Source of the DNA: B25-G16 sp964549945
Lineage (GTDB): Bacteria > Desulfobacterota > DSM-4660 > Desulfatiglandales > B25-G16
DNA: 33,527 nt
NCBI GenBank assembly: GCA_964549945.1
Contig: CAZJXD010000050.1
Coordinates: 1-33,527, forward strand
Direction of reading: 5' to 3'
Shown here: one piece after another, positions 1 through 8,466 of the stretch
Numbering within the stretch: the stretch's first letter is position 1
Layout of the letters: each line of letters begins with the position of its first letter
Made by a program: the position numbers and the translations under genes
The notes under the pieces: generated by a model
What the model was told of the DNA's origin: nothing
The model's input: the letters and a program-made list of their open reading frames with translations, nothing else
Database searches by the model: none

Positions 1-179
1 AGAATTTCTCATAGTTCCAAAAACCCTTAACGAGATGGGAAAAACTTGCTATAAGTGCCTCTTGCCGTTGTTACGGTTCCAACCAGGGAGTGCTGTCATG
101 AACAAGGGCACCATGGGCAATCAGAAATAGCTTTCGGGTTTGAAGGCAAAATATTAACCACGAGCAGGGGAGCAGGTTT

Positions 180-1103
180 TTGAGCGGCGATAAGGAGCTT
201 GGTGCGTATCTGTCGTTATTCTCGGCGGTAATCTTTTGGGGGGTATCCTTTGTTGCAATCAAGATAGCCCTGGAGAGTTTTCCCACCTTTACCCTTATCC
301 TTGCGCGCTTTGCTCTAGCTGGCTGTGTGTTCCTGATCCTGATGGTCCTCCGGGGATTCCCCCGATTAACCCTGAGGGAGCATGCGAGGATTATCCTGAT
401 CGCGCTATGTGAACCTGGGCTCTACTTCACCTTTGAAACCATCGGCATGCAGCACACCACCGCACCGATGGCCTCCTTAATCATCGCCACAATACCCGTA
501 GCGGTACTCGTCCTCTCTGCCCTCTTTCTCGGCGAGCGCACAAGGGTGGCGGGGATTATTGGTATGGGAACCTCTCTTGGGGGAATAGCAATCCTTATCA
601 CAGCTGATCCGCAATTAAGCTGGACTGTGAGCGGCCATCTTCTCGGAGATCTACTCATCTTCGGCGCGGTGCTCTCGGCGGCGTTTTACATGGTCTGCGC
701 TCGTTCTCTCGGAAAGAATCATTCCGCCATGGAGTTCACCGGCCTTCAAACGATATACGGAGCCCTGCTGTTTGTACCAGCATTCCTATGGGAGCTTCCC
801 GGGGTGCTGTGGGCTGAAATTAGCACGCGCTCCGTGGCGGCCCTCGGGTTTCTGACCCTCTTTGCAACTATAGGCGCGTTTCTCTGCTACAACCATGCAC
901 TCACTAAGTTACCCGCCACCAGGGCCGCGATCTTCATCAACGGGATCCCGGTGGTAACCGCACTGAGCGCCTGGGCCCTGTTGGGTGAAAAGCTCACACT
1001 CGTGCAGGTAGGCGGTGGGGTGATGGTACTAGTAGGCGTGTTTCTCGCGAATCTCCACGGTGCTCGAGAAGTTCCGCAAGAACTAAAAGGGCCCATCTCT
1101 TGA
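180..1103 (+). CDS. DMT-superfamily transporter with two EamA domains
   Basis: The 307-residue product is almost entirely hydrophobic, with about ten membrane segments in two repeats (roughly residues 8-140 and 155-292). This is the usual layout and length of EamA/RhaT-type drug/metabolite exporters in the inner membrane. The first segment carries the typical FWGVSFVAIK motif, and the second repeat ends in GVFLANL before a short polar tail. The frame opens with TTG at 180, a few bases after a purine-rich gagcagggg stretch; no ATG near the first helix fits better. The substrate cannot be read from the sequence; relatives export amino acids or other metabolites. The gene converges on the HD-domain gene, with 58 bp between stops. 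Family assignment is firm, function open. Confidence 0.85.
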   Translation: MSGDKELGAYLSLFSAVIFWGVSFVAIKIALESFPTFTLILARFALAGCVFLILMVLRGFPRLTLREHARIILIALCEPGLYFTFETIGMQHTTAPMASLIIATIPVAVLVLSALFLGERTRVAGIIGMGTSLGGIAILITADPQLSWTVSGHLLGDLLIFGAVLSAAFYMVCARSLGKNHSAMEFTGLQTIYGALLFVPAFLWELPGVLWAEISTRSVAALGFLTLFATIGAFLCYNHALTKLPATRAAIFINGIPVVTALSAWALLGEKLTLVQVGGGVMVLVGVFLANLHGAREVPQELKGPIS

Positions 1104-1161
1104 GATTATGGCCGGCAAAGAAAATGCAGCACTGCCTGGGCTGGATTTCGATTGAAAAATA

Positions 1162-1743
1162 TCAATCAATAGTCCCCTTTAACCCTATCTCGTCTGCTAC
1201 CTCCCTCATCCCCATAATGGTATCTTCTATGAGCTCCGCTGGTTCAACCCCCAGCATCTCTGCACCCTTCTCTATAATCGATCGGTTCACCCCAGCCGCA
1301 AATGCCGGCGATTTCCATTTTTTCTTCACCGATTTCACGGTCAAATCCGTCACGCTTTTCGATGGGCGAACCAGGGCACTGGCGGCAACGAGGCCGGTTA
1401 GCTCATCAATGGCATAAAGAGTTTTCTCCAGGTTGCTCCTCGGCTCTACATCCGAGCAAATTCCCCACCCATGAGAGACTGCGGCACGGATATATTCCTC
1501 GGGCCAGTTATGTTCCTCGAGAATCTGCCTTGTCTTGGTGCAATGCTGATCGGGAAACCTCTCGTAATCGAGATCATGAATAAGGCCTACGATCCCCCAC
1601 TTCTCCTCGTCTTCCCCACGCTTCTTCGCGATGTACCGCATGACCCCCTCTACGGTAAGCGCGTGTTTGCGCAGGCTATCGCCTTCGTTGTATTCATGCA
1701 TCAATGTGAGCGCATCTTCGCGCGTTGGCACCTTTCCCTCCAT
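1162..1743 (-). CDS. HD-domain phosphohydrolase
   Basis: A 193-residue protein with the metal-binding set of an HD hydrolase: His27, the His56-Asp57 doublet within LIHDLDYE, and further histidines at 67 and 91. HD proteins of this compact HDIG-like type hydrolyse phosphoester bonds, often in nucleotides, and bind two metals. The C-terminal half (AELIEDTIMGMREVADEIG) is helical. The gene lies 85 bp downstream of a response-regulator gene on the same strand, so co-transcription is possible and a signalling or nucleotide-turnover role is plausible. No output or sensory domain is fused to it. The HD fold is clear; the substrate is unknown. Confidence 0.85.
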   Translation of the reverse strand: MEGKVPTREDALTLMHEYNEGDSLRKHALTVEGVMRYIAKKRGEDEEKWGIVGLIHDLDYERFPDQHCTKTRQILEEHNWPEEYIRAAVSHGWGICSDVEPRSNLEKTLYAIDELTGLVAASALVRPSKSVTDLTVKSVKKKWKSPAFAAGVNRSIIEKGAEMLGVEPAELIEDTIMGMREVADEIGLKGTID

Positions 1744-1828
1744 TTCAATTCTCCTTTCTCTATTCCCTGGAACAAATCTCCTTCAGGCCGTTGATTCCGT
1801 TAAGGCGATCAGAGAACGAGGCAATTGG

Positions 1829-2338
1829 TCAGGCCTGCTCGGTTATGCCTTCCTTTTTTAACTCCTCTATGAACTCCTTGAAAAACCTGTCCCTTTCCTT
1901 CCAATCGGGGCCAAACCGTTTGTTGAAATAGGCGCCCATCCTGTCAAAGAGCTTCTTCCACACAGGCCTTCCACCACCCATTACCACATCCTCGAGATAG
2001 GTCCTGAGTTCTGGAATCTTCTCCTTTGGCAGAAAGGAAACTGCACCCAATTTTATGGATTTCTTCAATGATTCCGGTGAAAGTGCGTGCGCAGTGAGCA
2101 TAACAGTTGGAAATCCCCTGGATACGGAATCCCTCAGGAGCTCAAAGCCGTTTACTCCCATGATATCGAGGATCACAATATCAAAGGTGTAACTCGCCAG
2201 CAGTTGCATTGCCGTGTCGTAATCCACTGCCTTACGAACCATACACATATCCAGCTCTTCTTCCACGACATCCAGCACATCTGGCTCGTCATCCACCACC
2301 AGCACATGCTTATCCTTTAATAGGCTATCTGAGGTCAT
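1829..2338 (-). CDS. Single-domain response regulator 1 with conserved C-terminal tail
   Basis: A 169-residue protein. Residues 10-125 form a CheY-like receiver with all switch residues: acidic pair Asp16/Asp17, phospho-acceptor Asp58 (ILDIMG), Thr82 and Lys105. There is no DNA-binding or enzymatic output domain. Instead a basic-aromatic tail of about 45 residues contains VWKK followed by RFGPDWKERD. The same tail occurs in the divergent paralogue at 2645-3133, and the switch residues sit at identical positions. It starts at ATG 2338 behind a strong gaaaggagg ribosome-binding site. Likely partners are the two histidine kinases 1-4 kb away. The receiver is certain; how it signals onward is not visible. 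Confidence 0.92.
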   Translation of the reverse strand: MTSDSLLKDKHVLVVDDEPDVLDVVEEELDMCMVRKAVDYDTAMQLLASYTFDIVILDIMGVNGFELLRDSVSRGFPTVMLTAHALSPESLKKSIKLGAVSFLPKEKIPELRTYLEDVVMGGGRPVWKKLFDRMGAYFNKRFGPDWKERDRFFKEFIEELKKEGITEQA

Positions 2339-2571
2339 TGTGTGTATCCTCCTTTCATCAGAGTGCCATTAGGGGGATAATTGCTATCGAAAACCGTATA
2401 TGTGCGGTCGATATATGGAAAAAGGGCACTTTTGATATGCCTCCCGTGGTTTTTAACCTCGTTCACCAAAAGCGTTGCCTCTGATCAGGCGATCCCGAGA
2501 CATTGCTGAACGGGGAGAGCGCGCCATCACCTTGATTTACACTAAATTGAGGGTACCGAATTGTCAAATAA

Positions 2572-2586
2572 AATCGTGAAACGATT
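2572..2586. promoter_or_regulatory. Palindrome next to the response-regulator-2 promoter
   Basis: AATCGT-GAA-ACGATT is a perfect 6-bp inverted repeat ending 7 bp before the -35 box of the downstream promoter. That is a normal place for an activator or repressor site. The protein that binds it is unknown. Confidence 0.35.
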
Positions 2587-2593
2587 ATATAAT

Positions 2594-2621
2594 TTGACTA
2601 GAAGGGTCCGCATGCTACAAT
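2594..2621 (+). promoter_or_regulatory. Sigma-70-type promoter of response regulator 2
   Basis: TTGACT (2594-2599) and TACAAT (2616-2621) are separated by 16 bp. Transcription would start near 2628, just ahead of the gaggagggg ribosome-binding site (2633-2641) and ATG 2645. The leader would be only about 17 nt. Confidence 0.6.
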
Positions 2622-2644
2622 GCCCCTGAATTGAGGAGGGGAAA

Positions 2645-3133
2645 ATGGATCCGAGGAAGATTCTCAGGGGGAAACGCGTCCTGATTGTGGATGACGAGGA
2701 AGACATACTGGATTCCCTCACCGAGCTCCTTGATATGTGCAAGGTGGACAGGGCATCAAGCTTTGAAGAGGCAAGGGAGCTGCTTGAGAACAATTATTAC
2801 CACGTCGCGGTGTTGGATATCATGGGGGTCCAGGGCTTTGATCTGCTGGAGATCGCCAACAAGAGGGATATTCCTGTGCTGATGCTTACGGCCCATGCGC
2901 TATCCAAGGAAAACCTCAAGAAATCCTTCGAAGAAGGGGCTTCCTTTTACGTGCCCAAGGATGAAATCGGCAAGATCGATGTGTTCGTGGCCGATATCAT
3001 CGAGGCCAGGGAAAAGAAGAAAAATGTGTGGGCGAAGTGGTATGAGCGGCTTAGTGGATTTTGTGACAGAAGATTCGGCCCGAACTGGAAGGATGAAGAT
3101 CCCGAGTTCTGGAACTCCCTCATAAAATATTAG
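2645..3133 (+). CDS. Single-domain response regulator 2 with conserved C-terminal tail
   Basis: A 162-residue receiver protein, clearly a paralogue of the one at 1829-2338: Asp16/Asp17, phospho-acceptor Asp58 (VLDIMG), Thr82 and Lys105 fall at the same positions, and LTAHALS is shared word for word. The receiver is followed by a short tail (VWAKWYERL, then RFGPNWKDED) in place of a classical output domain. ATG 2645 has an excellent ribosome-binding site and a sigma-70-like promoter with an adjacent palindrome. The gene is divergent from its paralogue across a 306-bp spacer and converges on a soluble histidine kinase. It probably relays phosphate or acts by protein-protein contact; that part is inference. 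Confidence 0.92.
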   Translation: MDPRKILRGKRVLIVDDEEDILDSLTELLDMCKVDRASSFEEARELLENNYYHVAVLDIMGVQGFDLLEIANKRDIPVLMLTAHALSKENLKKSFEEGASFYVPKDEIGKIDVFVADIIEAREKKKNVWAKWYERLSGFCDRRFGPNWKDEDPEFWNSLIKY

Positions 3134-3294
3134 ATGCCTCTACAGCTCAAGGTTTTAGCGCATATAGAGTCTTTTATACCTAACCGAGTCCGGGAAATAA
3201 GCGGTGGCCAACGGCAAAAGGCGCAAGGAATTACTCTTTACCATGATCAGCCTAACGCTTTTTGCCCTGTGCCTTACGCCATAACTATTATTGG

Positions 3295-4044
3295 TTATCT
3301 ACCTGCCAGGGGCACCTTAACCAAGAATTTCGCACCCTGCCCCTCGTCGCTCTCAAGATGTACCTCACCACCCATATCCTCCACCAGAACCATAACCCCG
3401 GCCAATCCTAATCCATGTCCCCTTACCGGATGAGTGTTTGTGACATCCAGCTGGAAATAGCTTTCGAAGATCTTCTTGTGATAGACCTGAGGTATCCCCT
3501 CACCATCATCGGCTACGGAGAAAAGGAGGTGATCATTTTCCTCCTCAACTATTACTTCCACGCGGTTCTTCCGGTATTTCAAGGCGTTATTTAAGAGATT
3601 TCTTAAAACCTGTCTTATCTTCGCCTCATCCAGGAAGACCTCCTGGCACCAAAGGCCCTCGTCTATAAAGAGGCTAATGCCATTTTCCTCCAAGGCCTCT
3701 CTTAATCGAGGTAGATCGGCACATATCTTAATCCTTTCAGAGGTGCCTCCGTCAACAAGGTCGAATATCTCCACGAGAGATTGCTCGATTACATCGGAGA
3801 GCTTAGAGCAGGTAACGTTGATAACCCCGGCCCTCGATCTACCTAGCTCCAGGGCATCGTTCACAAGGCTTTGAAGAACCTTGGTATTTCTCAGTGTCCT
3901 CACCAACACCTTATCCTGTTTGTCGGTGAGTGGGCCGTATTTTTCCCGCCTGGTAAGCAAGGTGGAGATTCCGGCCTCAATCACCGCGAGGGGGCCCTTA
4001 AGGTCATGAATCAGGAGATCCAGCTTAATCTTATCTCGTTGCAT
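3295..4044 (-). CDS. Soluble sensor-less histidine kinase
   Basis: A 249-residue kinase core. The dimerisation/phospho-acceptor helix begins almost at the N-terminus with His13 in LIHDLKGPLAV. The ATPase domain follows: N-box around Asn152-Asn153 (LRNLLNNALKYR), G1 box DDGEGIP near 179-185, and G2 box GHGLGLAG near 209-216. It has no sensory domain, no membrane segment and no fused receiver, so it must be controlled through protein contacts or by a cytoplasmic signal sensed by the core. It converges on response regulator 2 and is divergent from the PAS-PAS-GAF kinase. The kinase assignment is firm; pairing with either nearby regulator is inference from position. Confidence 0.9.
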   Translation of the reverse strand: MQRDKIKLDLLIHDLKGPLAVIEAGISTLLTRREKYGPLTDKQDKVLVRTLRNTKVLQSLVNDALELGRSRAGVINVTCSKLSDVIEQSLVEIFDLVDGGTSERIKICADLPRLREALEENGISLFIDEGLWCQEVFLDEAKIRQVLRNLLNNALKYRKNRVEVIVEEENDHLLFSVADDGEGIPQVYHKKIFESYFQLDVTNTHPVRGHGLGLAGVMVLVEDMGGEVHLESDEGQGAKFLVKVPLAGR

Positions 4045-4132
4045 GTGAATCCCTCTTAATCACCTCCAATTACTGTTCAATCTTGATACTAAAGTGGGAC
4101 TTTCAGTTCCTCGATCTCGATCTTTGCAGCAA

Positions 4133-4142
4133 TTTGATCAAA
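4133..4142. promoter_or_regulatory. TTTGATCAAA palindrome, copy 1
   Basis: A perfect 10-bp palindrome in the 292-bp spacer between the two divergent histidine kinase genes. The 12-mer AATTTGATCAAA recurs just after the second kinase (6757-6768). A regulator site is possible; 10-bp palindromes also arise by chance in AT-rich spacers. Confidence 0.25.
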
Positions 4143-4224
4143 GTACCCTTTTACTTTATTTATACATAATCGTCCTAAAAAATCAAATACGTTAAGAGAA
4201 AGACCGCAGGAAAGAGGCAATCAT

Positions 4225-4253
4225 TTGACCGATTTTTCCAATAATGATATTGA
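4225..4253 (+). promoter_or_regulatory. Possible promoter of the PAS-PAS-GAF kinase
   Basis: TTGACC (4225-4230) and TATTGA (4248-4253) are spaced by 17 bp. The -35 is good and the -10 is weak. The predicted start would fall on the hairpin at 4260-4282. Confidence 0.35.
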
Positions 4254-4259
4254 ATCAAA

Positions 4260-4282
4260 TTGAAGGCAAAAGTGGCCTTCAA
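4260..4282. promoter_or_regulatory. Perfect inverted repeat upstream of the large kinase
   Basis: TTGAAGGC and GCCTTCAA form a perfect 8-bp inverted repeat around a 7-nt centre. It overlaps the expected transcription start of the kinase gene and lies about 55 bp before ATG 4337. It could be an operator or a hairpin in the 5' leader. There is no U-run after it, so it does not look like a terminator. Confidence 0.35.
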
Positions 4283-4336
4283 GGTCAGAAACAACCATGA
4301 TCCCCTTTTCTATTAGGTCATCAGGAGGATTTCCAC

Positions 4337-6742
4337 ATGGTCAAGAGCCCGGCCCATAGAGAATTGGAACAAAGGGTCAAGGACTTGGAGAAAGAGGCAG
4401 CCAAGCGAAGAGCGGCGGAAGATGCGCTGAGGGAGAGCGAAAAGATACTCTCCCAGATCGTCCAGGGAAGCCTGATCCCTACCATCGTTATCGATGACAA
4501 GCATACCATAACCCACTGTAACAAGGCCTATGAAGAGCTCACTGGGATAGCAGCATGTGAGATGCTCGGAACACAGAAACAGTGGCAGACGTTCTATTCC
4601 AAGCAGAGACCCATTATGGCTGATCTCATCGTGGAAAACGCACCAGAAAAAGAAATAGCCAAATACTACGGCGGCAAGTATAGGAAATCAGGGGTCATTG
4701 AGGGAGCATATGAAGCAGAGGACTTCTTCCCCGACCTTGGAGATGAAGGGAAATATCTCTTTTTTACCGCAGCACCCTTGCGGGATGCGGAGGGAAACAT
4801 CATCGGGGCCATAGAAACCTTGCAGGATATCACGGAGCGTAAGCATGCGGAAGAGGAGCTTCGCAAATCTGAAAGACGCCTGGGGACCCTCTTTCAGTTC
4901 GTACCCTATCCCACGGTAGTGCTCACCGTAGAAGGACTCGTTTCCTACCTAAACCTATCGTTCACGCAGACCTTCGGATGGACCCAGGAGGAATTGGTGG
5001 GAAAGAGCATTCCCTATGTCCCGAAAGATCTCGAAGAAGAGAGCCTCGAAAAATTTAATCAACTCGTAAAGGGAGGGGAACTATCTCCCTATGAAACCAA
5101 GCGCTTCACCAAGAACGGCCGACTTTTAGATGTGGCCGTCAGGGCATCCGTACACTCGGAATCAAAAGACAAGCCCTCCGGTGTAGTGCTCATGATCCTG
5201 AGGGATGTGACGCAGGAAAAGAGGATGCAACGTATCAATGAAACGCTGCTCCATATCAGCATGGCCCTTCCCGCATACCCCAATCTGGAGGATCTCCTCG
5301 ATTATATCAGCGGTGAGATCAAGCGGGCCCTGAACGTTCAGGGAGCAATTGTCATCCTTCTAGATGAAGACCAGAACGAGCTCTTCTTTCTTGGAGCAGC
5401 CTATGACGATGAGGCCACCGAAAAAAAGGCAAAGGAGATCAGGTATCCCGCCGAAAAGGGCATTTCCGGAAGGGTTATCAAGACGGGCGAGCCGGTCATC
5501 GTACCTGACACCTCGAAGGACCCCGACTATCACTCCATCATCGACCAGCAGCTGGGATACACCTCTCGCACTATGCTTGATGTCCCTCTCAGAAGCGGCG
5601 ATCGAATAATAGGAGTCCTCTGTGCCAGCAATAAGAACGAAGGCGCCTTCGACCAAACCGATATCGAACTCCTGAATATGATCGGGGGAACGGTGGCCCT
5701 GTCCATTGAAAACGCGAGGGTCTCTGAAGAACTCAAGAAGGCTTATCAAGAGGTAACGAGCCTTAACCGGGCAAAGGACAAGGTCATCAACCACCTCTCC
5801 CATGAGCTGAAGACCCCCGTTGCAATACTCTCCGGCTCTCTGAACCTCTTGTTGCGAAGGCTCTCCGAGCTCCCGGAAAAGACATGGAAGCCCACCATCG
5901 AGATGGCCCAAAGGAATCTGGATCGCATCATCGATCTTCAGTATGAGGTTGAGGATATCATGGAGGATAAGGAGTACAAGACCTATGGCCTCCTCTCATT
6001 GCTTCTCGATCAATGCACGGATGAGCTTGAGGTGCTCCTCACCGAGGAGATCGGCGAAGGAGCCGTTGTGGAACGTGTCAGGAAGCGCATAGAGGATCTA
6101 TTCGGTCCCAAGGAGGTCGTCATCAGGGAGATTGATCTTTCCGCATTCCTTGAGCAACGGCTTGAAGCCCTCAGGCCATTAATCTCCCAAAGGCAGGTTG
6201 AAGTAGTAACCCGCATGGAGCCTGCCCCATTCATATATATGCCATTGGACCCGCTTCAAAAGGTAATTGATGGACTGGTGAGAAACGCCATAGAAAACAC
6301 ACCCGATGAGGGCAAGATGGAGATCACCGTCCGAAAGAAGGGAAAAGGCACTGAGTTCATGGTCCATGACTGCGGCGTTGGCATTATAGATGAGGATAAA
6401 AAAAGGATATTTGAGGGTTTCTTCACCACGCGCGATACCATGGATTATTCCTCGAAAAGGCCCTTCGATTTCAATGCCGGGGGAAAGGGCGCCGATCTTC
6501 TTAGAATGAAGATCTTCTCCGAGAGATATAACTTCACAATAGCGATGGAATCCACAAGGTGCGGGTTTATCCCAAGGGAAAGTGATATCTGTCCGGGCAG
6601 AATAAGCGAGTGCAGCTTTTGTGCAAAAAGGGAGGATTGCCTCCATTCGGGCGAGACCACCTTTTCCCTCTATTTTCCCCCAGCTCCTGAGAAAGGAACG
6701 CGCGTAAAGAAAAAGAGGAAGAGCCCATTTACTGAGGCATAA
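4337..6742 (+). CDS. PAS-PAS-GAF hybrid-sensor histidine kinase with cysteine cluster
   Basis: An 801-residue cytoplasmic kinase. In order: a short coiled coil (about 5-40), PAS 1 (about 33-167, ending DITERKHAEEEL), PAS 2 (about 178-296), GAF (about 315-460), a phospho-acceptor helix with His489 (NHLSHELKTP) and an ATPase domain with N-box Asn650/Asn654 and G1 box DCGVG at 678-682. The G2 region is followed by an unusual cysteine set (Cys742, 752, 759, 762, 768) with CPGR and CSFC motifs, then a normal last strand. It begins at ATG 4337 behind aggagg. No transmembrane segment is seen, so it senses cytoplasmic cues, possibly redox or small ligands. Likely partners are the two stand-alone receivers nearby. 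Confidence 0.92.
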   Translation: MVKSPAHRELEQRVKDLEKEAAKRRAAEDALRESEKILSQIVQGSLIPTIVIDDKHTITHCNKAYEELTGIAACEMLGTQKQWQTFYSKQRPIMADLIVENAPEKEIAKYYGGKYRKSGVIEGAYEAEDFFPDLGDEGKYLFFTAAPLRDAEGNIIGAIETLQDITERKHAEEELRKSERRLGTLFQFVPYPTVVLTVEGLVSYLNLSFTQTFGWTQEELVGKSIPYVPKDLEEESLEKFNQLVKGGELSPYETKRFTKNGRLLDVAVRASVHSESKDKPSGVVLMILRDVTQEKRMQRINETLLHISMALPAYPNLEDLLDYISGEIKRALNVQGAIVILLDEDQNELFFLGAAYDDEATEKKAKEIRYPAEKGISGRVIKTGEPVIVPDTSKDPDYHSIIDQQLGYTSRTMLDVPLRSGDRIIGVLCASNKNEGAFDQTDIELLNMIGGTVALSIENARVSEELKKAYQEVTSLNRAKDKVINHLSHELKTPVAILSGSLNLLLRRLSELPEKTWKPTIEMAQRNLDRIIDLQYEVEDIMEDKEYKTYGLLSLLLDQCTDELEVLLTEEIGEGAVVERVRKRIEDLFGPKEVVIREIDLSAFLEQRLEALRPLISQRQVEVVTRMEPAPFIYMPLDPLQKVIDGLVRNAIENTPDEGKMEITVRKKGKGTEFMVHDCGVGIIDEDKKRIFEGFFTTRDTMDYSSKRPFDFNAGGKGADLLRMKIFSERYNFTIAMESTRCGFIPRESDICPGRISECSFCAKREDCLHSGETTFSLYFPPAPEKGTRVKKKRKSPFTEA

Positions 6743-6758
6743 CGCATCTTAGCCATAA

Positions 6759-6768
6759 TTTGATCAAA
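6759..6768. promoter_or_regulatory. TTTGATCAAA palindrome, copy 2
   Basis: Second copy of the palindrome at 4133-4142, here 17 bp after the kinase stop codon; two further bases (AA) on its left also match. The two copies bracket the kinase gene. Confidence 0.22.
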
Positions 6769-6920
6769 CACCCACCTCTTTCATATTATGATGAGGGCAC
6801 ACAAAAGATGATTTGCTGGAGAGCTTTTATCAGAAAGGGATAACCATATAGAGTAAGTCAGGATTTCAAGGCATCAATATTTGCTGAAGTATGGATATCT
6901 CTAGGCTAGTCACATGGAGG

Positions 6921-6944
6921 CTTGGACAGTGAGCCCTGTCCAAG
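6921..6944. repeat. Strong hairpin downstream of the 102-residue orphan gene
   Basis: CTTGGACAG and CTGTCCAAG pair perfectly over 9 bp around a 6-nt loop. It lies between the ends of two converging genes, so a bidirectional termination role is possible, but neither side carries a clear U-run. A protein site or RNA-stability element is equally possible. Confidence 0.4.
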
Positions 6945-6972
6945 GTTCTCTATAGGGAGGTGTTATTCGATC

Positions 6973-7281
6973 CTACCCTGATGGCTCATTCAGGGGCAAA
7001 ATCTCTATCTTCTCCCCCTGTATTTCCCTGTACCCCTCATAGAGGATCAGCTCAGGGTGCTGGTCAAGGGAGGCAAAGTCCCTTATCTCCAGGCCTCGGG
7101 CCGCACCAGGATCAAAGATCCTGATAAGAGTAACGGGCCTCTTTTCAAGGTAGTCCAGCTGCTCAACACATTTGAGCGGGCTCAAATGGTCGGGATCGGC
7201 CTTGAGGGAAACCACCAGGTATGCGTAGGCCCATTGAGGTATCTCTTTTGGTCCCTCGCCGCCTCGCCAAAGCCACGTCAT
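6973..7281 (-). CDS. Small conserved-looking protein of unknown function
   Basis: A 102-residue soluble protein I cannot assign. It is judged a real gene because it has an excellent ribosome-binding site (aaggagg, about 7 nt before ATG 7281), a protein-like composition with hydrophobic strands (YAYLVVSLKA, VTLIRIFDP, LILYEGYREI) and no overlapping gene. The alternation of strands and polar turns suggests a small alpha/beta domain. It is divergent from the MoxR operon across 227 bp and could share regulation with it. There is no signal peptide, membrane helix or metal motif; the single cysteine lies in LKCVEQL. Function unknown. Confidence 0.6.
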   Translation of the reverse strand: MTWLWRGGEGPKEIPQWAYAYLVVSLKADPDHLSPLKCVEQLDYLEKRPVTLIRIFDPGAARGLEIRDFASLDQHPELILYEGYREIQGEKIEILPLNEPSG

Positions 7282-7400
7282 CTCCTTGCCTCCTTCTCCC
7301 TATACCCCGCCCTCAAGGCTATCTTCTGCCTCATGCTCCTCTAGGCAGCACGCCCCCTTTCTACGTATACCATAGACACCGGAGTCGAAAAAGTATTCAA

Positions 7401-7429
7401 TTGCATCAAAAAAAGGTTTGCCTTATAGT
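7401..7429 (+). promoter_or_regulatory. Candidate promoter of the MoxR operon
   Basis: TTGCAT (7401-7406) and TATAGT (7424-7429) are separated by exactly 17 bp, about 80 bp before the MoxR start. This fits a sigma-70-type promoter for the three-gene operon. Confidence 0.5.
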
Positions 7430-7508
7430 ACCTTCGCCCTAGATTTATTCCATTCCACATCTTACCCTAAGCGATCCTCTCTAGGGCCTCGCGGCAGGAG
7501 AAAAAGAC

Positions 7509-8444
7509 ATGATTCCAGAAGGCATTACCCGGGTCTTGGAAAACATGCAAAAGGTCATCGTGGGGAAGCAGGACGTTTTGGAGATGATGCTATCCGCCCT
7601 GCTTTGCGAAGGGCACATCCTCATTGAGGATGTTCCCGGCATCGGGAAGACCACGCTTTCGAAAAGTCTTGCTCGGTCTATAGGGTGCGACTTTAGTCGC
7701 ATTCAGTGCACACCGGACCTTTTGCCCTCCGATATTACAGGGACCTTCTTCTTTGACCAGAAGGCCTCGGAATTTGAGTTTCGCCCCGGTCCTGTGATGT
7801 CCAACATCGTTCTCGTCGATGAAATCAACCGGGCCACGCCACGTACCCAGTCCAGCTTTCTGGAGTCCATGGAAGAGCGGCAGATCACCGTGGATGGAGT
7901 GACCATGCCCCTCCCGCGCCCCTTCCTGGTCATAGCCACGCAGAATCCGGTGGAGCTCCAGGGCACCTTCCCCCTGCCCGAAGCCCAGCTGGATCGTTTC
8001 CTGTTAAGGTTGTCGCTTGGCTATCCCGCCGAGGAAGAAGAGAACCGTATGATTCTTCGCTTTCACCATGACAATCCCTTAGAAGCGCTGAGCGATGTGA
8101 TCTCAGGGGAAGAACTCCTGGGGCTTATCTCCCTTGTCCATGGCATCCATGTGGAACAATCCGTACGCCATTATATTCTGGAAATCACAAGAAAGACCCG
8201 TGTTGATTCCATGATACGACTGGGGGCCAGCCCTAGGGCCAGCCTGGCCCTCTACAAGGCAAGCCAGGCCCTCGCGCTTGTTCAGGGGCGAGACTATGTC
8301 ATCCCCGATGATGTGAAGCGGCTGGTGGTGCCGGCCCTCAGCCACCGTCTAATTCTGTCTTCTGAAGCGTATCTCACCAAAAGAAATAAAGAGGATCTCC
8401 TTGAAGGCATCCTATCTTCCATCCCCGTTCCCGTCGAAGACTAA
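7509..8444 (+). CDS. MoxR-family AAA+ ATPase
   Basis: A 311-residue AAA+ protein of the MoxR subgroup. Walker A lies near 41-49 (GIGKTT), Walker B is VLVDEIN near 101-107, sensor 1 is in ATQNPVE, and the MoxR signature PLPEAQLDRF is present. The C-terminal lid domain follows and the length is typical. MoxR ATPases act as chaperones that help mature or insert partner proteins, and are commonly encoded beside DUF58 genes, as here. ATG 7509 has aggag 12 nt upstream and a plausible promoter. It is the first gene of an operon with the DUF58 protein (22 bp gap) and the membrane protein after it. The clients here are unknown. Confidence 0.95.
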   Translation: MIPEGITRVLENMQKVIVGKQDVLEMMLSALLCEGHILIEDVPGIGKTTLSKSLARSIGCDFSRIQCTPDLLPSDITGTFFFDQKASEFEFRPGPVMSNIVLVDEINRATPRTQSSFLESMEERQITVDGVTMPLPRPFLVIATQNPVELQGTFPLPEAQLDRFLLRLSLGYPAEEEENRMILRFHHDNPLEALSDVISGEELLGLISLVHGIHVEQSVRHYILEITRKTRVDSMIRLGASPRASLALYKASQALALVQGRDYVIPDDVKRLVVPALSHRLILSSEAYLTKRNKEDLLEGILSSIPVPVED

Positions 8445-8466
8445 GACAAACGAGAACCCCCGGGCC

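Noticed and set aside
5360..5911. 183-codon minus-strand frame inside the large kinase
   Set aside because: Lies wholly opposite the GAF/HisKA coding region, whose domains are unmistakable.
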